NCBI GenBank assembly: GCA_945787715.1
Contig: CALZJE010000029.1
Coordinates: 1 to 39,096 of the forward strand
DNA from: an uncultured Ectothiorhodospiraceae bacterium
GTDB taxonomy: Bacteria > Pseudomonadota > Gammaproteobacteria > S012-40
Direction of reading: 5' to 3'
Length of the DNA: 39,096 bases
Position 1 is the stretch's first letter; every line of letters starts with the position of its first letter. The notes under the pieces are model-generated. The model saw only the letters and a program-made list of their open reading frames with translations. It had not been told where the DNA came from and searched no databases. Of the stretch, positions 27,433-35,802 are shown piece after piece. The translations under genes and the position numbers were made by a program.

Positions 27433-28572
27433 ATGCGTTTAAATGTTGTCATGATTTTATTGTTGTTTACTGCTATGACAGTCGATTGTTATGCGTTAAC
27501 CATTAGCGATGCATGGCAAGAAGTAGACAGCGGTAACTATGAAAAAGCTGAAGAAATTCTATCAAATATTTTGTTGGAAACTCCTGATTCAGTCGACGAG
27601 TTATTTTTGCTGGCAAGAGTATATGCCTGGAATAAAAAATATAGTCAGGCGGAAAAATATTTATCATTGTTAGTGACACGTTACCCCAGAAATGTTGACT
27701 ATATATTAGCTAGAGCAAAGAACTTTTATTGGCAAAATAAATATTCAGAATCTTTAAAACTGATTGAAAAAGGAAAAATATTAGCACCTACTTATAATGA
27801 AATAGTTATTTTGGAAGAGAGTGTGCTGGCGGCAAAAGAAAATAACGTGATGCGACATGAAATAAAAAATCGATCTGAATCAGAGAAATGGCTAACATCA
27901 ATAGAATACGAATATGAATCGTTAGATAACAATATGCCGGATTGGAAAAATTATTTTATAGCCACCAGTCGTTTATTTAATGACACACACAGGTTCGGTT
28001 TCAATTTAGAGAGGATCGAGCGGTTTGGACTGATAGATCAACAGATGACAGTAAATGCTGCGCTTAGAATTAATGATTCATTACTTTCTTCTTCTAGCTA
28101 TTCAATGAGTGAATTTAGTGAGTTTATACCTAAGTGGTTATTTGATTCTTCTTTGGATTTTATTGTACATCGTGGTTTATCGGTTAAACCACGCATTAAA
28201 TATAGTGAATACACATCGTTAAACGCATTGATGTTTAGTGGGAGTATAGATAAATACTTTTCAAATGTAGAAATAACATATGTGGCATATGTGACATATA
28301 CAGATCTTAAGACGCCGGTATCCAGTCATGAAATTAAATTTTACTATCACTATGGCGTTGGTAAATTTATTTCGATTGCAGCTAACGTGGGAAAAGAGTT
28401 GTTAGTAACCACAGCAATAGATCCAATTTATCAAGACGTCTACGGTGTTCGTATGTCAGGAAAACATAGTTTGACTGATTATTTCGGGTTGACTTATCAA
28501 ATAAGTTTTCATCAACAAGGTGATTCTTATTCAAAACAAGGGGTGCGACTTGGAGTTTTTGTTAAATACTGA
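27433..28572 (+). CDS. YaiO-family outer-membrane barrel with TPR N-terminus
   Basis: 379 residues. Signal peptide ~1-22 (LLLFTAMTVDCYA, cleavage after A). Residues ~25-135 form TPR-like helices (GNYEKAEEILSNIL, KYSQAEKYLSLLV, KYSESLKLIEKGK). Residues ~150-379 form a YaiO-type barrel of alternating strands ending GVRLGVFVKY with the terminal Tyr. E. coli YaiO is an outer-membrane protein of unknown function encoded with the glycosyltransferase YaiP. Here a HEAT-repeat gene follows after 19 bases and a processive glycosyltransferase is convergent just beyond, so a role in export or surface display of a polysaccharide is likely. The ATG at 27433 has only a weak ribosome site. Confidence 0.85.
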   Translation: MRLNVVMILLLFTAMTVDCYALTISDAWQEVDSGNYEKAEEILSNILLETPDSVDELFLLARVYAWNKKYSQAEKYLSLLVTRYPRNVDYILARAKNFYWQNKYSESLKLIEKGKILAPTYNEIVILEESVLAAKENNVMRHEIKNRSESEKWLTSIEYEYESLDNNMPDWKNYFIATSRLFNDTHRFGFNLERIERFGLIDQQMTVNAALRINDSLLSSSSYSMSEFSEFIPKWLFDSSLDFIVHRGLSVKPRIKYSEYTSLNALMFSGSIDKYFSNVEITYVAYVTYTDLKTPVSSHEIKFYYHYGVGKFISIAANVGKELLVTTAIDPIYQDVYGVRMSGKHSLTDYFGLTYQISFHQQGDSYSKQGVRLGVFVKY

Positions 28573-28591
28573 ATCTCGCCTCCACTTGGCA

Positions 28592-29623
28592 ATGATATTT
28601 CTCGTTGTCATTATTTTTTTGAATGTTACGATTTTTTCATTCATTATTTTTTTTAGGATTAAGCTTCATCTGAATGGCAAGAAAGAAATGGCATTTCTTG
28701 ATGTATGGCGGCCCATTATTACACTGTCTGCATTTGAAAAAACGAGTGAATTACCAGAAATGGATAAAAAATTCATTATGTTGTTTATCAATGAGTGGAA
28801 TGTGTTATACGAAAAGCTAGGTGGAGATTGCCATGAAAACCTGGTTGATTTAGCCATTCGTCAAAAGATTCATCAATATGCGATAGGTTTACTTGTTTCT
28901 GGCCGAAGATCCAATCAATTAATTGCAATTACCACTTTAGGGAATATACGTGCGGATAATGCATGGAATCCGTTAGCAGCAATTGCTCAATCCTTTAGTG
29001 TCACAAATTCATTGGCCGCTTTTAATGCGTGCGCAAAAATCAGTCCTGATAGATTATTTGCTGAGTTGTTTTCTCTTGTTATTAGTCGAAAAGATTGGCC
29101 GCCCGTCTTAACAGCGCGTATTTTACGTAATTTAAATTCGCTGGATGTTTGTGCGAATTTATACGGCCAGATAGATAAATGTAAAAGTGAAAACTTAGCT
29201 AATGTACTAAAATTGATTAGCTCCAGCAAATGTTTTGACATCTATGTGCCGATTAAAAATATACTCGAAAAATCTGATGATCCTTCTATTATTGCACTCT
29301 GTTTGAAAGCATTAAACGATCCCAGAGCAATTAATATTGTGGTTCAATTTTCAACTCACGCAGTAAATTTTGTGCGTATGCAAGCAGCTGTATCGCTAGG
29401 GAGAATAGGGGGGAAAGGCGAGATCCCACTGTTAATGTCGCTGGTGTGTGATAAAGACTGGTGGGTTAGGTATAGGGCTGCACAAGCATTAGTGAGCTTA
29501 CCTTTTTTAAAGAAAAAAGATGTTTTACAGTTAAAAGAAGAGTTGGTTGATCAGTATGGTATTGGAATGCTAGAACAAGTATTGTCAGAAAATGATGTAC
29601 ACGAAGCACTTAGTAAAGCTTGA
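28592..29623 (+). CDS. Membrane-anchored HEAT-repeat protein of the YaiO locus
   Basis: About 343 residues from ATG 28592. The open frame extends upstream into the yaiO-like gene, with TTG at 28559 (GGAG three bases before) and GTG at 28520 as other possible starts. One membrane segment, residues ~1-22 (IFLVVIIFLNVTIFSFIIFF), anchors a cytosolic or periplasmic helical domain. HEAT repeats are clearest at ~185-320: SDDPSIIALCLKALND, VNFVRMQAAVSLGRIGG, DKDWWVRYRAAQALVSL. HEAT solenoids bind proteins. The position between an outer-membrane barrel and a polysaccharide synthase suggests an assembly or regulatory partner of that system. It ends 27 bases before the stop of the convergent glycosyltransferase gene. 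Confidence 0.8.
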   Translation: MIFLVVIIFLNVTIFSFIIFFRIKLHLNGKKEMAFLDVWRPIITLSAFEKTSELPEMDKKFIMLFINEWNVLYEKLGGDCHENLVDLAIRQKIHQYAIGLLVSGRRSNQLIAITTLGNIRADNAWNPLAAIAQSFSVTNSLAAFNACAKISPDRLFAELFSLVISRKDWPPVLTARILRNLNSLDVCANLYGQIDKCKSENLANVLKLISSSKCFDIYVPIKNILEKSDDPSIIALCLKALNDPRAINIVVQFSTHAVNFVRMQAAVSLGRIGGKGEIPLLMSLVCDKDWWVRYRAAQALVSLPFLKKKDVLQLKEELVDQYGIGMLEQVLSENDVHEALSKA

Positions 29624-29650
29624 GATCGGATATTATGTTTATTCTCTAAT

Positions 29651-31075
29651 CTATTTTTCAATACTATCGGATGTAGTTGCTGTTTTCCAACTTGCGTTTC
29701 GTTTCATCTCCCCCCAACTGGCTTTTTTCCCGGTTAACCATTGGTACATGGCCATAATTCTCCATAGACTATTTAATTGTCGATAACCAAAATTCTCAAA
29801 GACTGCAATGAAAAGTAGTATAAAAATATACTGAGCACTCGGGTAGATATGAAATGACATCTCTTCCAGTAAAACAGCAACAGATGAGAGCATAACACCA
29901 AATCCAAGTGCAACAACAAAGAAAAATAGCGTGTTCTCCCATGATAGGTAGCCTAAGAAAAAACCCATGCTGATAGTTATATAGCCAAATAGCTCAATGA
30001 ACGGGCCAAGGCATTCAAAGAAAAACATGAATGGCATTGCCACCCACCCCACAACTCCGCCATTCCTGCTGAACATGAGTGATATATTAGATAACAGGCT
30101 TTCGGTTAATCCGCGTTGCCAGCGTATACGTTGATGTTTTAACGTTTTTAAATCTTCAGGTGCTTCAGTCCAGCAAATAGGATCTGGTACATAACTGATA
30201 CGATACTCTTTTTTGTTTTTTCTCATTATCCGATGTAATCTAACGATGAGCTCCATATCTTCTCCTATCATATTGGTTTTATATCCTCCAACTGATATGA
30301 CTGTTTCTTTATGAAAAAGGCCAAATGCGCCTGAGATTATTAATAGAGCATTTAACGGCTCCCAGCCTAAACGACCGAATAAAAAAGCGCGCAAATACTC
30401 GGCGACTTGTAATCTAGCGAGTAAGTTTTTGGGGATACCAATTTTTTGTACGAAGCCTTTCGAAATAGTACATCCATTAACAATTCGAACTGTCCCACCT
30501 GCAGCCACGGTTTCTGGATATTCAATGAACGCTTGAACCACACGTTCCAAGCTATCCGGTTGAAGAAGGGAATCAGCATCTACTGCACAAAATAGGGGAT
30601 AACGTGAAATATTAATTGCAGCATTTAGAGAGTCTGCTTTACCGCCGTTTTGTTTATCTATCACTCGTAGATTGCGGCGCGTTTTGGAGACGTAAATCAT
30701 ATTTATTTTTTCAGTTATTATGCGACTCCTATATGCTTCTGGATATTCCACCAGATCAAACTCCTTCTTTAGAATTTCCAAGGTGTTGTCAGTAGAGCCA
30801 TCATTGACAATGAGTACCTCATATTTAGGATAGGTGAGTTGAAGTAATGCGTATACTGAGTCCACAACGGTTTCAGCTTCATTATATGCAGGCGCGATTA
30901 GGGTAACTGGCATTTCCAGGCCTGTGTTGGTATTTGAAACACCCGCATATTTTTGTGTCTGCATAAATCGTCTGATGGCAAAAATAGAGAGGAAATTAAG
31001 GGACATGTAACCCGTGTATAACCCAACAAAATAGACCAGAAATAGTTGTTCGGCGATGTTTATAATGGCTGTCAT
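29651..31075 (-). CDS. Processive family-2 glycosyltransferase (YaiP/BcsA-like membrane synthase)
   Basis: 474 residues from ATG 31075; the frame extends upstream to a GTG at 31141 but the family-like sequence begins near the ATG. A first membrane segment is at ~5-35. The GT2 domain follows with nucleotide-binding VNDGSTDNT, the DxD motif in CAVDADSLL, the acceptor-site GEDMEL and the processive QxxRW motif (QRIRWQRG). Three to four C-terminal membrane segments close the protein. Such synthases polymerise UDP-sugars at the inner membrane and export the chain. The sugar is unknown. Convergent neighbours (YaiO-like barrel, HEAT protein) suggest a dedicated exopolysaccharide system. A PilZ domain is not present. 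Confidence 0.92.
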   Translation of the reverse strand: MTAIINIAEQLFLVYFVGLYTGYMSLNFLSIFAIRRFMQTQKYAGVSNTNTGLEMPVTLIAPAYNEAETVVDSVYALLQLTYPKYEVLIVNDGSTDNTLEILKKEFDLVEYPEAYRSRIITEKINMIYVSKTRRNLRVIDKQNGGKADSLNAAINISRYPLFCAVDADSLLQPDSLERVVQAFIEYPETVAAGGTVRIVNGCTISKGFVQKIGIPKNLLARLQVAEYLRAFLFGRLGWEPLNALLIISGAFGLFHKETVISVGGYKTNMIGEDMELIVRLHRIMRKNKKEYRISYVPDPICWTEAPEDLKTLKHQRIRWQRGLTESLLSNISLMFSRNGGVVGWVAMPFMFFFECLGPFIELFGYITISMGFFLGYLSWENTLFFFVVALGFGVMLSSVAVLLEEMSFHIYPSAQYIFILLFIAVFENFGYRQLNSLWRIMAMYQWLTGKKASWGEMKRNASWKTATTSDSIEK

Positions 31076-31555
31076 TTTAATCAATAAATACTTTTTGAAT
31101 TGCAAGGTGATTGAAAAAGATGTGGAAGTAATAAATAGCACTCTTTAATGCTAAGAATATCTCGTAATCGGAGTACCTATTTATATATTTTGTCGTTGAT
31201 TAATATAGCGGAACGTTCATGGCGCTACTTAATTTTTCAAAAAATACGATCAATAAATAGCTCGTGGTTAGTAACGCCTGATAGATAACATTAAATTTTT
31301 ATGTTTATTACAGGTGTTTTGAAGAATTGAAGTGGAAATATTAAAGAGTAGTAAGTCCACAGTTATTTACTAACTCATCTAAGTTAATCCTGATTAAAAA
31401 ACAACCGCTACACACAGCCGAAATATATACATCTATAAGAATTTAAATCAAAAATTTAGTGAGAAATTCTTCATTTTAGTTTTTTAGGCTTTACTTATAT
31501 TTCAATTTGGACGAATATTAAGCTTGGGTTTTAGCGTTAAGTTTGAGGTTTAATT
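31076..31555. other. Intergenic region between glycosyltransferase and rhodanese genes
   Basis: About 480 A+T-rich bases between divergent starts. It should contain both promoters. I found no convincing ORF, hairpin or repeat. Confidence 0.5.
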
Positions 31556-32053
31556 GTGAGTGAAGTGATAATAGATGTTAGAGAGCGAGATGAGTATGGT
31601 GCTGAACATGTTGAACATTCGATAAACGTTCCTCTTTCGAATTTTGCATCCGTTGCTCCGGGTGTACTCAAAGCGGTAGAAGATCGTGAGATTTGCTTCC
31701 TTTGCCATAGTGGTGTGAGGTCTGCTCAAGCTGTAAACCTGGCTAAAGGTATGGGTTATCAAAATGAACACACATATAGCTCTTTTGATGGAGGATTGTT
31801 GGAATGGAAAAAGACTGGTAATCCAGTTATCTCAAGCTCGGTCAGCACTGCACTCCCTATTATTCGACAAGTACATCTTACCGTTGGTGCATTGATAATT
31901 ATTTTTGGTGTTCTTGGTGGGGTGGTCAATCCTCTCCTGTCATTTGTTGCTGCCGCTATGGGAGCAGGTCTGTTTTTCGCTGGTGCTACTGGTATCTGTG
32001 CAATGGCAAATGTTCTTGCGATAATGCCCTGGAATAAAGCTAAAGAAATATAA
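31556..32053 (+). CDS. Rhodanese with membrane-anchoring DUF2892 domain (YgaP-like)
   Basis: 165 residues from a GTG start. Residues 1-90 are a rhodanese domain: DVRERDEYGAEHVEHSINVPL and the active-site loop CHSGVRS, Cys at ~49, with a closing FDGGLLEWKKTGNPV. Residues ~100-160 contain two hydrophobic helices (LTVGALIIIFGVLGGVV; AAAMGAGLFFAGATGICAMA) of the DUF2892 type. E. coli YgaP has the same layout and is an inner-membrane sulfurtransferase. The protein should transfer persulfide sulfur at the cytoplasmic face. The N-terminus is short compared with YgaP, which starts with further residues before the first strand. The gene stands alone. Confidence 0.9.
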   Translation: MSEVIIDVRERDEYGAEHVEHSINVPLSNFASVAPGVLKAVEDREICFLCHSGVRSAQAVNLAKGMGYQNEHTYSSFDGGLLEWKKTGNPVISSSVSTALPIIRQVHLTVGALIIIFGVLGGVVNPLLSFVAAAMGAGLFFAGATGICAMANVLAIMPWNKAKEI

Positions 32054-32354
32054 TTTCCCAAACTTATTTCTGGGAGGTTAGAGTTTATTTGTTGCGCTTT
32101 TCGTAAAATAGTATTTTTAAATTCTTTGCTTATGAGTTTTGTTTGTAAGCAATTTTATCAATGCTATTAATTTATATGAATTATTTGGGTTCTTATGAAA
32201 TTGTAGTCAACAAAGGTGAATTGCAAAAGCATAGCTAATGGTATGTTATTTACGCTATCGATGATAGTGATGGTCATTCGGATTTGTGAGAACCATTGAT
32301 CAAACGCTAAGTAGCAAAGAATAATGTGGCATTCAGTCGAGATAGCTGCTTATA
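32054..32354. other. Intergenic region between convergent genes
   Basis: About 300 A+T-rich bases separating the rhodanese and sigma-factor stops. A weak stem TCCCA/TGGGA lies at ~32055-32073 next to the rhodanese stop. No gene seen. Confidence 0.45.
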
Positions 32355-34046
32355 TTAGTCTATATCCTCATCATCGAATTTACTTTCTTTTAACTGTCTC
32401 AGTTTGCGTAGTGCAGCCGATTCTATCTGACGAATCCGTTCTCGGGTTATATTAAACTGTTGGCCGATTTGATCCAAAGTTGATTCACCGGGAACACCAA
32501 TTCCAAAACGCAAGCGCAATACGGTTTGCTCCCTTGCGCTTAAGCTGTCTAGCATGCCGGTAACAACTTTCATTAAGTCTTTTTCACTGGCATCTTCAGA
32601 GGGGGAAATTGCTGATGTATCATCGATCAAATCAAACAGGGTTGAGCCTTCACTTTCACCAATTGGAGTGTCTATCGAAATAGGATCGCTGACTAGCTCG
32701 TTGACTTCCATAACTTTTTCTTTAGGGAGTTGCATTTCAACAGCAAGTTCCTCGGGGCTAGGGTCTCTGCCGTGTGTTTGATAAAATTTTCGTGATATAC
32801 GTTTTTGTTTACCGCTACGTTCAGCCATATGCACGGGCAGCCGGATTGTTCTTGATTGATCTGAGATTGCACGTGATATGGATTGACGGATCCACCAGGT
32901 TGCGTAAGTGGAAAATTTGAATCCACGTTGGTACTCAAATTTATCCGCTGCCCGCATTAAACCGATATTGCCCTCTTGCACAAGATCGAGGAAGGGTAGC
33001 CCACGATAGGTATAATTTTTTGCGATGGAAATCACTAATCTGAGGTTCGCTTTCACCAGGAAATTTTTTTGTCGGCTAAGCGATTTATCTAAGACTTTAA
33101 GGCGTTTGTGAATATGGTAAAAATCCAGCAATGGGTTTCCGAGGCGCAATTTTAACTGTCTTGCTCTGCCGAACCAGGACGCTAATTTCTGGGTGTCAAA
33201 TGCGTCAACCTCTGGCAGATAGGTGTTAAATTGTTCGAGCTGGTTGTTGTCAGCAGCCAGTAAGAACTTATTGAACAGTAAATCGGTCTGCTTATAACTC
33301 ATGCCTGATCTTTCCAGTAATGTAAAAAATTCACTTTTAAAGCTATTCATTTCTTCATTGTAGTTATTGATATTCGCACAGAGTGATCTGAGATATTTTG
33401 GCGTAAAATTAAACTCCACAAAAAGCTGCTCGCGATTTGCATCAATAATGGATTTATTAGCGTCCTGCTTGTTTGAGTCAGTCATTAGAAATAAAAAACG
33501 TTTGAGTTTTTCCTCAAGCAGTTCATCTTTCAATGACTTAAATTTCTCTTGGTTGGTATCTGCCTGATAATCGTCGTTAATATCATTTTCTTGCTTGTTT
33601 TTCAGCCAAAATGTATCGATGCTCTTGCTGCTGCCTCGCGAGTTATTTTCAGAAGAGAATCGAAAAAATTTTTCAATCGGTGTGTTTTCGTTGTTTAGTT
33701 CGTTAATGGTATTTTTTAAATACTGGTGACTGATAGATAAATTCGCCAACGCCTGTTTTATTTCAGATTCTAATGCCTCCATTTTTTGGCCGATGCGAAT
33801 TTCGTCTTCTTTTGTAATGAGATTAATTGCGCCCATTTCCCTCATGTATTTACGGGTGGGATCGTTGGCGTCTTCATTGATCGGATTTTTTAGGTCTGAA
33901 ATGTTATCACTAGCTTCTTTAATATCTGCATTCTTGTTTACTTCAGTATTCTCTTCCCCAGAAGATTCATTTTCATATGAGTATAATTCACATGAATCCT
34001 CGTTGAGTCTGTCAAAGCTGTCCAACAAATCAATTTTCGATTTCAT
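32355..34046 (-). CDS. RpoD paralogue: group 1/2-like sigma-70 factor without region 1.1
   Basis: 563 residues. Region 1.2 is at ~62-90 ([21 protein letters not shown]). A long non-conserved region follows (~90-300, Asn/Glu/Lys-rich). Regions 2.1-2.4 are at ~333-400 ([40 protein letters not shown]), region 3 at ~405-475, and region 4.2 at ~522-548 ([19 protein letters not shown]). The tail ends shortly after, in an acidic FDDEDID. The first ~60 residues are acidic and do not resemble RpoD region 1.1, while RpoS lacks the long insertion. Region 2.4 and 4.2 residues are close to RpoD, so promoter choice may be similar. AAGGAC precedes the ATG. The primary rpoD, normally beside dnaG and rpsU, is presumably elsewhere. 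Confidence 0.88.
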   Translation of the reverse strand: MKSKIDLLDSFDRLNEDSCELYSYENESSGEENTEVNKNADIKEASDNISDLKNPINEDANDPTRKYMREMGAINLITKEDEIRIGQKMEALESEIKQALANLSISHQYLKNTINELNNENTPIEKFFRFSSENNSRGSSKSIDTFWLKNKQENDINDDYQADTNQEKFKSLKDELLEEKLKRFLFLMTDSNKQDANKSIIDANREQLFVEFNFTPKYLRSLCANINNYNEEMNSFKSEFFTLLERSGMSYKQTDLLFNKFLLAADNNQLEQFNTYLPEVDAFDTQKLASWFGRARQLKLRLGNPLLDFYHIHKRLKVLDKSLSRQKNFLVKANLRLVISIAKNYTYRGLPFLDLVQEGNIGLMRAADKFEYQRGFKFSTYATWWIRQSISRAISDQSRTIRLPVHMAERSGKQKRISRKFYQTHGRDPSPEELAVEMQLPKEKVMEVNELVSDPISIDTPIGESEGSTLFDLIDDTSAISPSEDASEKDLMKVVTGMLDSLSAREQTVLRLRFGIGVPGESTLDQIGQQFNITRERIRQIESAALRKLRQLKESKFDDEDID

Positions 34047-34087
34047 TGTTTGTCCTTATTCCAGTAACTGTCTGGAGTAATAATAGA

Positions 34088-34093
34088 ATTATA
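34088..34093 (-). promoter_or_regulatory. Candidate -10 box of the sigma-factor gene
   Basis: A perfect TATAAT on the minus strand about 40 bases before the start codon, in very A+T-rich sequence. The -35 side is poor (ATTACT at a 15-base spacing). Confidence 0.3.
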
Positions 34094-34255
34094 CAAAATC
34101 GATACATAAGTAATATTATGATTGTTATTATTTTATAAAGTTTCAGCTTTTTGTAAATATTTTTCGCGATAAATATCTAATGTATTTGCTTGTGAAAGTG
34201 GAGCACTGTAATGTTTAGATGCTGATGATCGCGCTACGACGCCGTCGGTTGATCA

Positions 34256-34291
34256 GCAGCAGATGGGTTCGAGATATTCCTCATCTGCTGC
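34256..34291 (-). terminator. Strong hairpin after the DUF523-DUF1722 gene
   Basis: GCAGCAGATG (34256-34265) pairs perfectly with CATCTGCTGC (34282-34291), a 10-bp stem with a 16-base loop, just beyond the gene's stop. Partly overlapping pairings (GCTGAT with ATCAGC; CGACG with CGTCG) can form more stems at 34220-34255. No T-tract follows, so factor-independent termination is uncertain. Confidence 0.45.
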
Positions 34292-34300
34292 GCATAACTT

Positions 34301-35245
34301 TTAAAGCTTTTTATAAATACCAAGCTCAATGGGGTATGGTTTGAGGTACAAGGTGTTTTCGATAAACCGATGCTTGTGCCTTGTGAAATACATATTAAGC
34401 AATATAAGGGGTGCGATTAGTGGAAGTTCACCTATTCGATATTTTTCTGCTGTGTATAGAAGTTGCTGCTTTTCTTCATCAGGCAACTGATTTTTTAAAA
34501 AACCGAACAGGTGTTGAAGAACATTGAAATGTCCACCTCTGGTCGCTGGCTTCTTAAGCGTTGCCATTAACGTATTGATATATTGTTTGGCAATGATTGA
34601 GATATTGTCTCTTGTAATTGCTGCAATCAATCGGCCCAGTTCACGATAGCTTTTTTGACATCTAGACAGCAGAACCATCTTATATTGCATATGGAAATTG
34701 AAAATTTTATATGCTGTTATCCCTGATTTATCCAGTTCATTCCAACGTTGATAGGCGTAAATCCGTTGTATAAAGCTATCTAATAAGACTGGATTTTTTA
34801 GTCGGCCTTCCTCTTCAACAGGCAGTAGCGGGAACAATTGAATCAGTTGCTCGGTGAATAAGCCCATTCCTGTAGGCGAGTCTCTGTTTTCTGTGTAAAC
34901 TTTTACGCGTTCCATTCCACAACTGGGCGAGCCTTTTTTAACCACATAGCCAGATAAGGTTTGTATCCAGGCTTTCTGCTGTACTGTGATTTGTTTTAGC
35001 GGTTCTGTGACGTTGTAGCGATTATCTCTGGTACCGACTGCCTGAATGCCTGCAGTTGATGTGACAAGTCTTATTGGCTCTCTGGGAGTGCTCATGCCGA
35101 TGGCTACTTCCGGACAAAAAGTGCGGAACTCGAAACATTTGCCCATTTCTTCAAGCAGTGTGGCGTCTTTACGATGACCGCCATCAAATCTAACTTTCTC
35201 TCCAGCTAAGCAGGCGCTTAACCCAATAATTAATTGCTTATCCAT
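34301..35245 (-). CDS. DUF523-DUF1722 protein (YbgA-like C-terminal domain)
   Basis: 314 residues from ATG 35245, set by AAGGAG six bases upstream; the frame extends further upstream without support. Residues ~1-145 are DUF523, with conserved cysteines in LSACLAG, FCPEV and KKGSPSCGM, probably metal or cluster ligands. Residues ~180-305 are DUF1722 (YbgA), helical, with the FHMQYKMVLLSR and RGGHFNVLQHLFG motifs. YbgA is encoded beside photolyase in E. coli, and DUF523-DUF1722 fusions occur near photolyase, COG2907, DUF1365 and Cfa genes. Such genes lie 1.5 kb away here, so a role in the same light or oxidative-stress response is likely. The function itself is unknown. Confidence 0.88.
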   Translation of the reverse strand: MDKQLIIGLSACLAGEKVRFDGGHRKDATLLEEMGKCFEFRTFCPEVAIGMSTPREPIRLVTSTAGIQAVGTRDNRYNVTEPLKQITVQQKAWIQTLSGYVVKKGSPSCGMERVKVYTENRDSPTGMGLFTEQLIQLFPLLPVEEEGRLKNPVLLDSFIQRIYAYQRWNELDKSGITAYKIFNFHMQYKMVLLSRCQKSYRELGRLIAAITRDNISIIAKQYINTLMATLKKPATRGGHFNVLQHLFGFLKNQLPDEEKQQLLYTAEKYRIGELPLIAPLILLNMYFTRHKHRFIENTLYLKPYPIELGIYKKL

Positions 35246-35673
35246 AACAGCTCCTTTAACACTCAATAGTGATTGAATACGGCTTTATTCCTGTTTTTGT
35301 ACTGACCTAGCATTTGACTGCGACCATATTAAACTTATACAATACATGTACAAACTTGTAAAGCCTTTATCGGCACATACAACGTGTTTATGAATTTGTG
35401 CGGAATAACTGAACTTGCTTCTAAACAAAACCCAGCATGTAGCTGATTTTCTGGTGGTTGGGTACTGATTTTAAAAACACAGTAACCATCCTTGGTGTTT
35501 GACGCCAACATCCGTGTTGGCGACACTTCAAAATCAGTACCCAACCACCAGAAAATCGTGAATTTGAAACTTTGCTGAGTTGTGTTTAGAGGTATGTAAT
35601 TGAATTAAGGCTCATAGGAATGCCGGCGAAAGATAAGTGCTGATTCGCACTCCCTTTTAAAGAGGAATAAGAC
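35246..35673. other. Intergenic region carrying a nested palindrome
   Basis: About 430 bases. Apart from the palindromic element at 35421-35589, it holds the promoter of the DUF523 gene and the leader of the small ORF/signal peptidase unit. A 69-codon minus-strand ORF crossing the palindrome is not a gene. Confidence 0.55.
35421..35589. repeat. Nested long inverted repeat (MITE-like or cruciform element)
   Basis: Three levels of symmetry. A perfect 28-bp inverted repeat joins 35445-35472 and 35530-35557; each arm contains TGGTGGTTGGGTACTG or its complement. Outside it CTAAACAAAACCCAGCA (35421-35437) matches the reverse complement of 35573-35589 with two differences. Inside, CGCCAACA and TGTTGGCG form an 8-bp hairpin with a 4-base loop near the centre. 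The total length is 169 bp with no ORF of its own. No flanking target duplication was identified. Confidence 0.8.
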
Positions 35674-35802
35674 ATGAATCCCATGATAGAAATGATTATT
35701 TACAGCGTAATTCCGATTGTTTTTATACCCATTGTATTTGCTATCTTGTACTTAACGCGAAATAAAGTTGTACAAAAAAAGGCTGACAAACATCATGACT
35801 AG
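35674..35802 (+). CDS. 42-residue membrane peptide overlapping the signal peptidase gene
   Basis: ATG at 35674 with AGAGGA seven to twelve bases upstream, a good ribosome site. The product has a short N-terminus, a single hydrophobic segment (IIYSVIPIVFIPIVFAILYL, residues ~8-27) and a basic tail (TRNKVVQKKADKHHD), so the tail should face the cytosol. The stop TAG overlaps the ATG of the next gene (ATGACTAG), implying translational coupling with the signal peptidase. The family is not recognised. It may be an accessory subunit, a leader controlling signal peptidase translation, or merely a small membrane protein. Confidence 0.6.
   Translation: MNPMIEMIIYSVIPIVFIPIVFAILYLTRNKVVQKKADKHHD

Noticed and set aside
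34260-34292. tRNA T-loop-like GGTTCGAG
   Set aside because: No five-base-pair T stem, acceptor stem or anticodon arm fits around it; it is the loop of a hairpin.
35335-35544. 69-codon minus-strand ORF
   Set aside because: It is created by one arm of the palindrome and has no ribosome site or recognisable sequence.
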